Shown piece by piece: positions 35,927 to 45,523 of a stretch of DNA of 64,000 bases. How positions within the stretch are numbered: position 1 is the first letter of the stretch; each line of letters opens with the position of its first letter. Source of the stretch: Aestuariibaculum marinum (GTDB lineage Bacteria; Bacteroidota; Bacteroidia; Flavobacteriales; Flavobacteriaceae); contig NZ_JACVXD010000003.1 in assembly GCF_014596975.1 (NCBI RefSeq), positions 248,001 through 312,000 of the forward strand, in the 5' to 3' direction. Under the pieces are notes generated by a model. It was not told the DNA's origin and searched no databases. It saw nothing but the letters and a program-made list of their open reading frames with translations. A program made the translations under genes and the position numbers.

Positions 35927-38900
35927 TTAACGTTTTAATGCGAAATGTCCTTTCACTTCAAAAGGGGTGCCATTTTGAATGATTTTGGCAACAAACCAAT
36001 AGTCGTTTGAAGGCATTGGGTGTCCGTTAAAAGTGCCATCCCAACCTATAGAATTATGTGTTAAGGTTTTTAATAGTTTCCCATAGCGATCATAAATATA
36101 AACCAAAGTCCCTGGAAGCTGGTTGATACCTATAACGTGCCAGGTATCGAAAGTGCCGTCGTTATTCGGGGTGAAGAATTTAGGAATATCAAACACAAAT
36201 ACCTCGGTAATAACATCTTCACAGCCATTTAAATCTCTAATAGTAACCTGATGAAGCCCGAAGGTAATATTGTTAAATACGTTTGATGTTTGAGGCTCGC
36301 CGTTATCTAAAATATAAACATAATTACCAATACCGCTTACATCTACGGTGATACTGTTTGGGTCGGCAAAATCAACTTTAGTCGTGAAGTTGATATCGGC
36401 TATTTCAGATTCAATAAGGTTAAAATCCTTTCTAAGCGAACAGCCATTAGGGGTTGTGACTTCTACCCAATGTGCTCCAATATCGGCAATGTCTAATTCA
36501 ATTTCAGGGGTTGTTTCTCCTGTATCCCAAAGATAAGTGTCTCCTGCATTTCCGGTTTCGGCACTCACGGTTTGCGGTAGATCGTCAAGGCAAAGTGGCA
36601 GGACATCTTCAATTGGGATGATTGGTAATGGATTTACATAAATAGTAAACTGGGTGACGTCGTAACATTCGGTTGCATTATTTTCAATTCGTGCATATAC
36701 AATTTCACCATCAACAGCGGCGTGTAAGTCACCTAAAGGACTTATTCCATCCATAGCATTGTTAATATCGTTGTGATAGGTAATTGTATATTCGGCAGCA
36801 TTTTGATTGCCTAAAATAGTAGTGTTGTTATTCGTTAAATTGAATTCTAAAAAACCATCAAAATCATCGTCACAATCCTCAAAATCCTGTGGCGCGTTAG
36901 CAATAGGATTTGGGTTGATTTGTAGTTCAAAAGCTTGAGTTACAAAACACCCAGTAGAGCTATTTGCTACTCTTGCGTAGATAGTAGGATTGTTATTAGT
37001 ATATGTGTAATTTGTACTAAGGGCAGACGTACCATTTTCAGCATCTAATTGGGAATCATGGTAGGTAATCGTAATATTATTAGTATTATCGACGAGCAAA
37101 TTATCCACCTGAGATAAGTCGTAACTATTGCTGGCGTTATCACAAAAAGGAATCGGGGCAATGGTATTTACGGCAGGAGGTAAATTGACTTGTAAATCCA
37201 TAGCGATATAATCATAACACGTAGTCGCTTCAATTTCAGCTTTAACATAAATGGTTTTGCTGGTCGTTATTGGGTACGCATTTATGGTAGAAGAAGGGAT
37301 TTCATTAATCAAATCTTCGTCTTCAAAGTATGTAATGGCGACATCACTGAATCTTACATTTTCAATATCGTAAACCGTTGTTGTTAGGTCTATGGTTGTT
37401 GTGCCGTCGTAATCTGTATCACAAACAGGGGCTATAGTTGCCGATAAAATATGTGGTGTTGGAAAGGTAATATATCTTACAACTTCAACTAAGGCACAGG
37501 CATTTCCTGCATTTTCGATACGCGCATAAAATTGGCCTTGTCGGTTTTGAGCGTTAAAGGTATAGGTGAACTGGTCAGGCAACGGTGTTCCTGTATTGTT
37601 TATGGCATCATTTTCATCTAAGAAAAATTGAATGTTTAAATTATCGGTGCTCCCTTGAGCGATCTCCTGACGTTTTTCTTCAAAATTGAAAGTGTAATCG
37701 TTGGCAATACTTTGGCATACCGGAGGGAAATCGTTAAAGTTTTCATTGTAAACAGGTAAGGTATCGACGGCTAAATCAAATGAACCAGTAGCGTTACAAC
37801 TCGGATCTGAAATATTTTCAACACGCACATAAATGGTTTGCGATCCCGAGCTATTATAAGAGGAGTTTTTGTTTATTAAGGTTGTGAAACTGCTATCTTC
37901 AAAATAAAATACTTCTTTACCGGTTTGGCCATTTAAAATTTCAGCATCTTTATTCGAAAATATAAATTCAGCCGCAGTAGTACCTTGTGGAACACAAATT
38001 TGATAGGTTGAAATGGTGGGGACTACTGGAAGGGTGTTAATGATAATATAGAATGACTGAATAGAAGGGCAGGCCGTTGTAGCAGATGCATCGGTAACAC
38101 GAGCATATATACGCTGTGAATTGGCATCGTAAGTAGAAGAATTCGTTATAGGTGCTATGTTTGCTTCGGCATTGGCAAGTGATGTGTGAAAACTAATGTT
38201 TAAACCACTAGGGTTCGCAACTAATTCATCGATGGTATCATCTAAATTCACAATGGAAAATCCATCTTGATCGTTATCGCAAATAATAATATCATTGGGT
38301 TGAGTTGTTTCAGGAGCAACCGATATTGCAATATCGAAAGGGTTTTCGGTGTGGCATCCTGTAGTGTTATTGGTAATGCGTGCCCAAACTGTGGTTTGCT
38401 GATCTACAAAATAGGGAGTAGGCAATTGGTTTGCTGGTAAATTTTGTATAGCATCATTTTCAGTGGCAAAGTAAGTAACACTAAAATCGGTATTACCATT
38501 AAGAATCTGGGCATCAAATTCATTTAAATATACATCCGCCTGTCCATCATTATCGGTATCACAGTAAGGTAAGGGGTCGGGAGTTGTAAATAATAAAATA
38601 GGGTTGACGCGTAAAATAATATCTTCTTCTTCGGTACAACCAGTATCGGTATTTACGATTTTAATTAATAGAGTTGAAGGTTGCGTAGCGCTAACATCGT
38701 AAAGCTCATCTTTATCAATAGCATTATCGTTATCTAAATCGGTTTGTGTTTCGTAAAAGGAAACTTCAATAGGGAAATATATGGTTGGAATTTCACCTAT
38801 AATGTAGCCTTCAACCGTGTACAAATCGAAACCAATAACCCCGTTACTGCCGGCTTCATCACATAAGGCGAACTCATTAGTATCTGTTCCTGTAAGTAAT

Positions 38901-40795
38901 AAGTTGCTGTGAATTTCTAAAGGAATAATGGCATAACATCCCGTTGAACTGTCTTCTAAACGAATAAAAATAGTCTGTTCGTTAGCAATAGTATTTTGAA
39001 AATTTGTAGGATCTGCAATGGGGTTGCTACCGGATTCGGCATCTTCCTGAGAGGTGTGGTATGTTGGACTGTTGAATCCGTTTTCACCATTTAAAATACG
39101 ACTAATAACTTGTGTTAAATCGAAAGTATCAAAGCCATCATGATCTGGATCGCAGGCATCAAGATACTGGCGGTCTCTTACAATTTGTGTATTACCATTA
39201 GTTACATTTAGTGTTAATATAACCGATGTATTTGTACAGCCTGTTTGTGTGTCTTCAACTCGAACATATAGGGTTTCATTAGGGTTTGTGTTGGTGTAAG
39301 GATTAACAACAACATCATAGTCATTAATTGCTCCATCCTGCGAAAAGTGGTAACTCACAGATAGGTTTGTTTGTCCGTTAGTAATAATGTCGTCTTGTTC
39401 TCTTAAATCTATTTCAGTTTGGCCGTTAGGTACGTTGTCGTTATCACAGATATCCCAAACAGTAGGTTGGGTTACGTTGGGTAAAGCGTTAACAATTAGA
39501 TCTATAGTGCCAAAAAACAAACAACCAGCATCAGTGTCCTCAACTCGAACATAAATGGTTGTCGATCCTGTTGTAATTGAAGTGATATTGTTACCAGGGT
39601 TATTTCGGGCATCGGCATCAGAAGTATAATAGGCGATGGTGTAATTAGCAGGAAGCGCCGGAATAGCATTTACAACATCATTGTTTTTAGTTGATAAATT
39701 AAAAGTTTCTTGATTATCTCCGTTGGTATCACATAATGCATAAGGCGAAATGGGATTGGTAGTTAATTCGGTGTCAATAGTAACATTAACTTCGTCGGTG
39801 ATAACACAACTAACACCACTTATAGTAACTTCAACTCGATATAAGCCACTTGTAGAGGTTGTTAAAATGGGATTTGTTTCTCCTGATAAAAGAACATCGT
39901 TTCTATACCAGGCATAAGTAGCTAACGGATTTTGTATTTCACCGTTAAGGGTAACACTACTTGAGCAGGTATTAATATCATCACCAAGGTCTAGGTCATT
40001 AAATGTAGTAGATTCTATAAATACCGCAGAATCGTAACCTGGATCGCCAGCCTGGTCGGCAACAATAAGTTTTACATGGTATTGTACATTGGGAGTGACA
40101 TTGCTAACTGCCGTTAAAACCGTCGTGCTTCCATTGAAATTGGTGTTTGCAAGATTATAACCAGCAAAGTAATTTTCATTAGAAGCATCACAAATACCTA
40201 AAATTTCACTGTGAATATTGTTAACAGTAACAGGAGTGTTTGTTCCGGGTACAACAGCTATATTCTGATAAGGATCTGTGCTGCCGGCTTCTCGAATTAA
40301 AAACGCAAAACCATCCGATGAATTACAAGGGTAATTAGCATAGTATTCTTCAGATGCGAAAATGTAATTGAATTGAATGATATCTGAGAGGGCAACAAAA
40401 TCAAACTCAATTACTGTAGCATTCACTGTGTTACTTGTTCCTAAAGCGGCTTCTATATCAGGGTCGGTTCCCCAATTTAAATCGCCTTCACTCAAATCAT
40501 CAGAAATAATAGAGTTTCCCGCTGAAGATGCATTTCCCGTAGATAGAATAATACCTTGGCTCAATGGAAAATTTGTGCTGCCGCTTTGAAAACTACCAAA
40601 GCTGGAAAAACCATTTATACTACCGTTTATGGATGTTGTTACATTTGAAATTTCTACACAATTACTGGCTAAGTTGTTTTCAATAAGGTCTGTAACAGTG
40701 ATAGAATTGTCTACCGTAATCTGTTGGGAAAAAACAAAATGGTATCCAAAAATAAATAGGATAAAACTCAGGCAGGTATTAAGGCTTTTAGTCAC
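35927..40795 (-). CDS. Giant T9SS type-B surface protein with choice-of-anchor L and eleven Cys/Asp modules
   Basis: 1622 residues, the largest gene here. A signal peptide ('FVFSQ', about 24), choice-of-anchor L domain (about 30-270: 'GIILSTGNASSAGNS', 'IIQFNYIFASEEYYANYPC' in two motifs), an Ig-like domain, then eleven modules of about 90 residues (about 345-1335). Several start with EF-hand-like loops ('CDPDHDGFDTF', 'CDNDQDGFSIV', 'CDTDNDGQADV', 'CDDDFDGFLEF'). A last Ig-like domain, the linker domain and the type-B sorting tail ('FFTPNNDGTFDTWH', final 'GHFALKR') follow. The start codon is GTG; no in-frame ATG gives a better signal peptide. Probably a long surface adhesin. Confidence 0.93.
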   Translation of the reverse strand: MTKSLNTCLSFILFIFGYHFVFSQQITVDNSITVTDLIENNLASNCVEISNVTTSINGSINGFSSFGSFQSGSTNFPLSQGIILSTGNASSAGNSIISDDLSEGDLNWGTDPDIEAALGTSNTVNATVIEFDFVALSDIIQFNYIFASEEYYANYPCNSSDGFAFLIREAGSTDPYQNIAVVPGTNTPVTVNNIHSEILGICDASNENYFAGYNLANTNFNGSTTVLTAVSNVTPNVQYHVKLIVADQAGDPGYDSAVFIESTTFNDLDLGDDINTCSSSVTLNGEIQNPLATYAWYRNDVLLSGETNPILTTSTSGLYRVEVTISGVSCVITDEVNVTIDTELTTNPISPYALCDTNGDNQETFNLSTKNNDVVNAIPALPANYTIAYYTSDADARNNPGNNITSITTGSTTIYVRVEDTDAGCLFFGTIDLIVNALPNVTQPTVWDICDNDNVPNGQTEIDLREQDDIITNGQTNLSVSYHFSQDGAINDYDVVVNPYTNTNPNETLYVRVEDTQTGCTNTSVILTLNVTNGNTQIVRDRQYLDACDPDHDGFDTFDLTQVISRILNGENGFNSPTYHTSQEDAESGSNPIADPTNFQNTIANEQTIFIRLEDSSTGCYAIIPLEIHSNLLLTGTDTNEFALCDEAGSNGVIGFDLYTVEGYIIGEIPTIYFPIEVSFYETQTDLDNDNAIDKDELYDVSATQPSTLLIKIVNTDTGCTEEEDIILRVNPILLFTTPDPLPYCDTDNDGQADVYLNEFDAQILNGNTDFSVTYFATENDAIQNLPANQLPTPYFVDQQTTVWARITNNTTGCHTENPFDIAISVAPETTQPNDIIICDNDQDGFSIVNLDDTIDELVANPSGLNISFHTSLANAEANIAPITNSSTYDANSQRIYARVTDASATTACPSIQSFYIIINTLPVVPTISTYQICVPQGTTAAEFIFSNKDAEILNGQTGKEVFYFEDSSFTTLINKNSSYNSSGSQTIYVRVENISDPSCNATGSFDLAVDTLPVYNENFNDFPPVCQSIANDYTFNFEEKRQEIAQGSTDNLNIQFFLDENDAINNTGTPLPDQFTYTFNAQNRQGQFYARIENAGNACALVEVVRYITFPTPHILSATIAPVCDTDYDGTTTIDLTTTVYDIENVRFSDVAITYFEDEDLINEIPSSTINAYPITTSKTIYVKAEIEATTCYDYIAMDLQVNLPPAVNTIAPIPFCDNASNSYDLSQVDNLLVDNTNNITITYHDSQLDAENGTSALSTNYTYTNNNPTIYARVANSSTGCFVTQAFELQINPNPIANAPQDFEDCDDDFDGFLEFNLTNNNTTILGNQNAAEYTITYHNDINNAMDGISPLGDLHAAVDGEIVYARIENNATECYDVTQFTIYVNPLPIIPIEDVLPLCLDDLPQTVSAETGNAGDTYLWDTGETTPEIELDIADIGAHWVEVTTPNGCSLRKDFNLIESEIADINFTTKVDFADPNSITVDVSGIGNYVYILDNGEPQTSNVFNNITFGLHQVTIRDLNGCEDVITEVFVFDIPKFFTPNNDGTFDTWHVIGINQLPGTLVYIYDRYGKLLKTLTHNSIGWDGTFNGHPMPSNDYWFVAKIIQNGTPFEVKGHFALKR

Positions 40796-40912
40796 TTGAG
40801 ATGGTTTGGGTATAGGTTAATTAAAACGTGGTTTTAAACGTGTGAAAAGTAGCTAAAATTCAGATGAAACGCAAAGAAAATGCGACGAAATGCGTTATTA
40901 TTAGGTTAAATA

Positions 40913-43639
40913 TTAGCGTTTTAGGGTAAAATGATCTTTGAAAATTCTACCATCCTGTAGCGTTACAAAAAACCAGTAGTCGTCATTTGGTAGCTGCTTG
41001 CCATTAAAATTTCCGTCCCAGCCAGCATTTAGAGGAGTTAATTCCTTTAATAGTTTGCCATATCTATCAAAAATCTGAATTTTTGAATTTGGTTGAAACA
41101 TATCTGAGGTTCCATAAACCTGCCAGGTGTCATTAAATCCGTCGTTGTTTGGGGTAAATACTTTCGGGAAGCCGATAACCGATACGCTTTGGTAAACCAT
41201 ACCACAGTTGTTTTTAATATCTCTGATATAAACCTGATAAATTCCCGGACGAACGTTATTAAAAACATTACTTTCCTGATAGTCGGTTACAAGTATATTA
41301 TTTTCATTGTAAAGAGCAAATTCGTAAAGCCCTTCGCCAGATACAACTGTTGTTATGCTATTATTGTTTGAGGCATCTTTAACGTTAATATTATCAATCG
41401 TAGCAATATTCGAAGCTTCTACAGTTACCGTTCTTTCCTTACTACAATTAGCCGAATTTGAAATGGTTACTGTATAAATTCCTGGTTGATTAATAGCTAT
41501 GTCGTGGGTTGTTGCTCCGTTTGACCAAGTGTAGGTGTAATTGTCAGGGTTATCGTTAAGCATACCAGCATTAATAGTAATGGTTTCCGGGTAAGTGTTT
41601 AAGCAGTAAAGTTTGTGGTCTTCAGGTTCAACTTTTGGTATTTTATTAACCGAAAGGAAGATTTTATTGATGCCAAAGCAGCTGTTGTCGTTTTCTATTC
41701 TGGAGTAAATGGTTTGGTTGTAAGGTGTTGTGTTTTCGAAACTTGAACCTAGTGGGTTTTGTTCCAAAAGGGCGTCAGCATAGGTTTTGTAATACTTGAT
41801 ACTGGATGTTGAAATATTATTGGTAGATCGTAATTCCGTTGAAATATCATCCAGATAAAATGTATTGAGACCGTCTTCAGAATTCAGTTCATCGCATAAC
41901 GGTGTAGCTGAAAAATCAGGGATTTGGGTTGTGCTAACTTGTAATGTTAGTGTTGAGGTATCAAAGCAGTTCGTGACTTTATTATAGACTTTTCCATATA
42001 CCGGTTCTGGTACATCTGCGTTGAAATTATAACTTTCAGGGACATCGATAGAATCTGTAAGTGAAGCATCTTTGTAAAATTCAACATCCAGGTCTGGATT
42101 GTTTCCGGTTAAATACGCTGAAGCTTCCGTTAAATTAAATCTGGTAAAACCACCTTGTATGCCATCTTCATCACATTGGGTTAAGGTGTAATCGAATCCT
42201 ACTGGATTATCATTATAAATAACATTAGCAACACCTTCTAAGGTTTTGTCGCATTCCCCAGTATTTGGGTCAATAAAAACACTGTAAACACCTCCTTTAT
42301 TTACTTCTAAAAAATAATCGGTATGTGTTATTTCTTGCCCATTATACGACCAGATGTAAGTAGCTCCAGGAATTTCCGGTGCTTGTAAGGTATAGGTGCC
42401 CCCTTCGCATAATTCAAGTTCAGTAGAAAAGGTATCTGTATAACCAATAATATCAATTTTTTGTGAAAAGAACGAAGTGATAAAAGGCGGTAAACCTTGG
42501 CGTCCATTTCTACTTAATTGAAGGGCATTGTGCGTATAATTACTAGCAACCCCTTTGTTATTCGGTGAATTGATTACTGATAGGTAAGGCAGCCCTTGGT
42601 TATAGCTACGATTCATAGAACGGTAAATTTTACCATTCGGTCCTAATTGTAGGGCACCTCTATAGGTTTGTCGGTGGTCTAAAACAACCTCGCTTGAACT
42701 GATGTTTGGTGCAGTTACATCGTATTGTAAAAGCGCTCCATATTGGTAAATAGGATTAAATCCTTCTTCTTCGGTAGTTTCATAATAAGAGGTTATATAA
42801 AGTAATTCACTATTAGGAGAAAACTCAACACCATAAGAAACCTGTGGCTTTTGTCCGTTTTTAGAAAAACTAATACCAATTCGTGTTTCATTGCTTACAA
42901 CTCCCGTGGTTTTATCAAAATCATAGATGAAAAGTCCGTATCTACCATTAGCAGAGACCAGTTTTGTCCCTTCTGGAGATAATTTTAAATAGCCTCGTTT
43001 ATCTTCAATATTGGTGGCAAAGGCCGATTTTACAGGAGTTGTATTTAAGCCATTCGTACTGACTTCATAAGCATAATAGGTGTCAATAAACTCAGTTCTA
43101 TCTGGTGCAAAAGTAATGACCCATATCGATTGACTAACACAATCTTTAACAACAGCAGTAACCTTTTCTGAACAGTTAGATAGCAATCTTGAATTTTTGG
43201 TGGTTACATTACCTAAACCTAATTCTAAACTCATATCTACAATAGAGTAATTAAATCCGTAGTCGGGATCATTTCTGCCAACAGAGGTGTCTACAGTAAA
43301 AATATAATAGATATTCGGGTTTTCGGGTTGTGGCACGACTATGGCTGATTGTGTGCTTGAGGAGTCACCGTAAAGCCCAAAACCATTAGGCATACGGTTA
43401 TGGTTTTTGTTCCAAACGCTTACACCATCGGTATAAAATAAAAGATTGCCGTTGGCATCAGAAATGGTAGCACAACCTTCGGTAGTACTTAATTTGCTAT
43501 TGGTTTGTTCGGTAATGGTACCATCCGGATTAAAACGAATGCCAGCATTATCACCAAAAAACCAGTTAGAAGCTTCACTTTGGCTAAACCCCAAAAGGCC
43601 ATTTAAACATATTAATAGAGTGGCTATTTTCTTTATCAT
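40913..43639 (-). CDS. T9SS type-B surface protein with beta-propeller-like head and two Cys/Asp modules
   Basis: 908 residues. A signal peptide ('LLGFSQ', about 20), then a head of about 380 residues with propeller-like repeats ('NWFFGDNAGIRFNPDG', 'GNLLFYTDGVSVWNKNHNRMPNG' as two motifs, 'VEFSPNSELLYITSYY', 'LQLGPNGKIYRS'). Next come a PKD-like domain, two Cys/Asp modules ('LTQCDEDGIQGGFTRFNL', 'ATPLCDELNSEDGLNTF'), a second PKD-like domain, the linker domain and the type-B sorting tail ('VFTPNNDGFNDTWQ', final 'DHFTLKR'). Same tail as its three neighbours but a different head. A TAGATTTG box and a palindrome cover its start. Confidence 0.92.
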   Translation of the reverse strand: MIKKIATLLICLNGLLGFSQSEASNWFFGDNAGIRFNPDGTITEQTNSKLSTTEGCATISDANGNLLFYTDGVSVWNKNHNRMPNGFGLYGDSSSTQSAIVVPQPENPNIYYIFTVDTSVGRNDPDYGFNYSIVDMSLELGLGNVTTKNSRLLSNCSEKVTAVVKDCVSQSIWVITFAPDRTEFIDTYYAYEVSTNGLNTTPVKSAFATNIEDKRGYLKLSPEGTKLVSANGRYGLFIYDFDKTTGVVSNETRIGISFSKNGQKPQVSYGVEFSPNSELLYITSYYETTEEEGFNPIYQYGALLQYDVTAPNISSSEVVLDHRQTYRGALQLGPNGKIYRSMNRSYNQGLPYLSVINSPNNKGVASNYTHNALQLSRNGRQGLPPFITSFFSQKIDIIGYTDTFSTELELCEGGTYTLQAPEIPGATYIWSYNGQEITHTDYFLEVNKGGVYSVFIDPNTGECDKTLEGVANVIYNDNPVGFDYTLTQCDEDGIQGGFTRFNLTEASAYLTGNNPDLDVEFYKDASLTDSIDVPESYNFNADVPEPVYGKVYNKVTNCFDTSTLTLQVSTTQIPDFSATPLCDELNSEDGLNTFYLDDISTELRSTNNISTSSIKYYKTYADALLEQNPLGSSFENTTPYNQTIYSRIENDNSCFGINKIFLSVNKIPKVEPEDHKLYCLNTYPETITINAGMLNDNPDNYTYTWSNGATTHDIAINQPGIYTVTISNSANCSKERTVTVEASNIATIDNINVKDASNNNSITTVVSGEGLYEFALYNENNILVTDYQESNVFNNVRPGIYQVYIRDIKNNCGMVYQSVSVIGFPKVFTPNNDGFNDTWQVYGTSDMFQPNSKIQIFDRYGKLLKELTPLNAGWDGNFNGKQLPNDDYWFFVTLQDGRIFKDHFTLKR

Positions 43640-43646
43640 ATGATAA
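43633..43646. promoter_or_regulatory. 14-bp perfect palindrome across the start codon of the 908-residue surface protein
   Basis: TTATCATATGATAA includes the ATG and lies just inside the TAGATTTG box. It is either a regulator site or an RNA element able to affect translation. Part of the symmetry could be chance, from CATATG. Confidence 0.3.
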
Positions 43647-43654
43647 CAAATCTA
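43647..43654 (-). promoter_or_regulatory. Promoter -7 box (TAGATTTG) of the 908-residue surface protein gene
   Basis: Exact TAnnTTTG on the minus strand, ending 7 nt before the ATG at 43639, in the 26-bp gap after the ABC permease gene. Confidence 0.45.
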
Positions 43655-43665
43655 TTAAAAGATTG

Positions 43666-44490
43666 TTATAAATCACGTTTTTTTAACAGTCTGTACGATA
43701 AAAAGATGAAAAGTGCTGTCCAACCTAAAACTATGGCGATTTCATACCAATGTACGGCGTAGTCGTACATAAGTTCGCCTTTATCAGGAAACTTTGTCAT
43801 AGCAATACGTTGAAACGGTTGGTCGATTAATTTATACATTGATTTTAAAGGGAAAAAGTTTTGAATGCTTTCTGCAACATCCATATTGAATTGCCACGTC
43901 AGTAGGCCAAACCCTAACCACTCTAAAATAAAAAGAATAAATAAAAAGGCTAAAGCGAATGCCGAGCGTTTAGCTAGCATCCCGAAAAATAAACACAAAC
44001 TAAAGAAACCAATAAGCTTGACTAAATAGGCTAGTAAAAAACTAGTTTCTCTGATTATAATATTAAACTCGTTATAACTGGAATAGTATAATCCAATACA
44101 TAAAGAAATTAATCCGATTAATACTGTTGAAGCCAGAGAAAAGAATATTATAGCGTAAAATTTAGACAGGATAAATTCCTTTTTACTTAATCCGTCTATC
44201 AGGTTTTGTTTTATGGTTTTGTTACTGTATTCGTTACCAATCATACTTACCACCACAATAGCAAAAAAGAACTTAAACTGCGATGCAAAAAATGTAGTTA
44301 AATGCCAGATAACAGGGAAGTTGAAAATGCCTAATTCACCGAGTTCTAACGTGAAAAAGCCAAAAACGTTAATTTTTAACGAAGATAAAAGGATAACAAA
44401 AAAAGGTAGGATGAAGGATATAAATATTAATACCTTACTGGTACGATTCAATAATAATTTTTGTAATTCTAGATGTAATAATCGAAGCAT
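43666..44490 (-). CDS. ABC-2 type permease
   Basis: A 274-residue membrane protein with about six helices (near 17-40, 60-85, 105-130, 145-170, 178-200 and 245-265). It begins 'LRLLHLELQKLLLNRTSKVLIFISFILPF', a layout typical of two-component ABC-2 exporters such as antibiotic or lantibiotic immunity permeases. It is preceded by its ATPase with a 19-bp gap. The substrate is unknown. The gene directly upstream of the surface-protein quartet, it may share a transcript with it, but nothing shows that it serves their export, which should use T9SS. Confidence 0.85.
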   Translation of the reverse strand: MLRLLHLELQKLLLNRTSKVLIFISFILPFFVILLSSLKINVFGFFTLELGELGIFNFPVIWHLTTFFASQFKFFFAIVVVSMIGNEYSNKTIKQNLIDGLSKKEFILSKFYAIIFFSLASTVLIGLISLCIGLYYSSYNEFNIIIRETSFLLAYLVKLIGFFSLCLFFGMLAKRSAFALAFLFILFILEWLGFGLLTWQFNMDVAESIQNFFPLKSMYKLIDQPFQRIAMTKFPDKGELMYDYAVHWYEIAIVLGWTALFIFLSYRLLKKRDL

Positions 44491-44509
44491 GCTTGTAGGT
44501 TTTTAGCGG

Positions 44510-45406
44510 TTAGTTTTTGTCTGTTAATTGTAAAAATTGCTCTTCCAGGCTTTCTTTACGTTGCACTAAATGGGTAAGCACAATACCATTATTAAAAAGG
44601 TATTGGTTAAACGTACCGCTATCTATTGATTCATTTAAAAATGCTGTGACTAAATGGTCTTTCACTTTAATCCTTGAAACCGATTTATGGTTTTCTAAAA
44701 GTGAAATTAATGCTTCTTGATTATTGGCTTTTAACTCAAAGAAACCATGACTGGAAATCATTTCATCAACACGACCGGAATATAACTTCACACCCTTTCT
44801 TAAAACCACCACATGAGAACATACCTTTTCAACCTCGTCTAATAAATGAGAGGCGAGTAGAATAGTTGTCCCTTTTTCGGCAATTTGCTTAATAATTTCA
44901 CGTATTTGATGAATACCCTGAGGATCTAAACCATTGGTAGGCTCGTCAAGAATTAAAATTTCCGGATCGTTCAGGAGGGCAGAAGCAATTGCTAATCGTT
45001 GTTTCATACCTAGTGAATAGTTACTAAACTTACTATCCTTCCGGTCTAACAGACCAACAATTTCCAGCTTCTCATCTATTTTGCTTTGGTCAACACCTTT
45101 TATTTTACAAACCAGTTTTAGGTTTTGGGTTGCTGTCATATAAGGGTAAAAGTTAGGACGCTCTATAATAGCACCAACTTTTTTTAAGGCATCATGAGTT
45201 GTTGTGTTACCATCAAACCATTTAAAATCGCCACTGGTTTTATTTACGACGTTTAAAACAATACCTAAAGTTGTGGATTTTCCACTGCCGTTTGGACCTA
45301 GAATTCCGTATACATTGCCTTTGTTTATAGTAAATGAGAGGTCTTTTACAGCGGTTAAATGACCGAAATTTTTGGTGAGATTATTAATGCTAAGTATTGG
45401 TTCCAA
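44510..45406 (-). CDS. ABC transporter ATP-binding protein
   Basis: A 298-residue ATPase. Walker A 'GILGPNGSGKSTTLGIV', signature 'YSLGMKQRLAIASALL', Walker B 'ILILDEPTNGLDPQG' and H-loop 'LLASHLLDEVEKV' are all intact. The C-terminal 85 residues are the usual BcrA-like tail. It energises the ABC-2 permease 19 bp downstream. The pair leads the minus-strand series that runs on through four T9SS surface proteins to uvrB. The substrate is unknown. Confidence 0.93.
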   Translation of the reverse strand: MEPILSINNLTKNFGHLTAVKDLSFTINKGNVYGILGPNGSGKSTTLGIVLNVVNKTSGDFKWFDGNTTTHDALKKVGAIIERPNFYPYMTATQNLKLVCKIKGVDQSKIDEKLEIVGLLDRKDSKFSNYSLGMKQRLAIASALLNDPEILILDEPTNGLDPQGIHQIREIIKQIAEKGTTILLASHLLDEVEKVCSHVVVLRKGVKLYSGRVDEMISSHGFFELKANNQEALISLLENHKSVSRIKVKDHLVTAFLNESIDSGTFNQYLFNNGIVLTHLVQRKESLEEQFLQLTDKN

Positions 45407-45523
45407 ATGTTTTAGTTTTTATGCCGAGGCACAGGTTAGTTAAAAGTATGACGATATAGCTTATATTTTGTTACAGGTTTAAAATAAAATAAGTAAATTA
45501 TGACCTCGATTTGAAGGAACAAA

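Noticed and set aside
29928-43639. The 21-module arrays as DNA tandem repeats or a CRISPR-like array
   Set aside because: The units are similar in protein but too diverged in DNA and too long (about 270 bp) for CRISPR; they are domain repeats.
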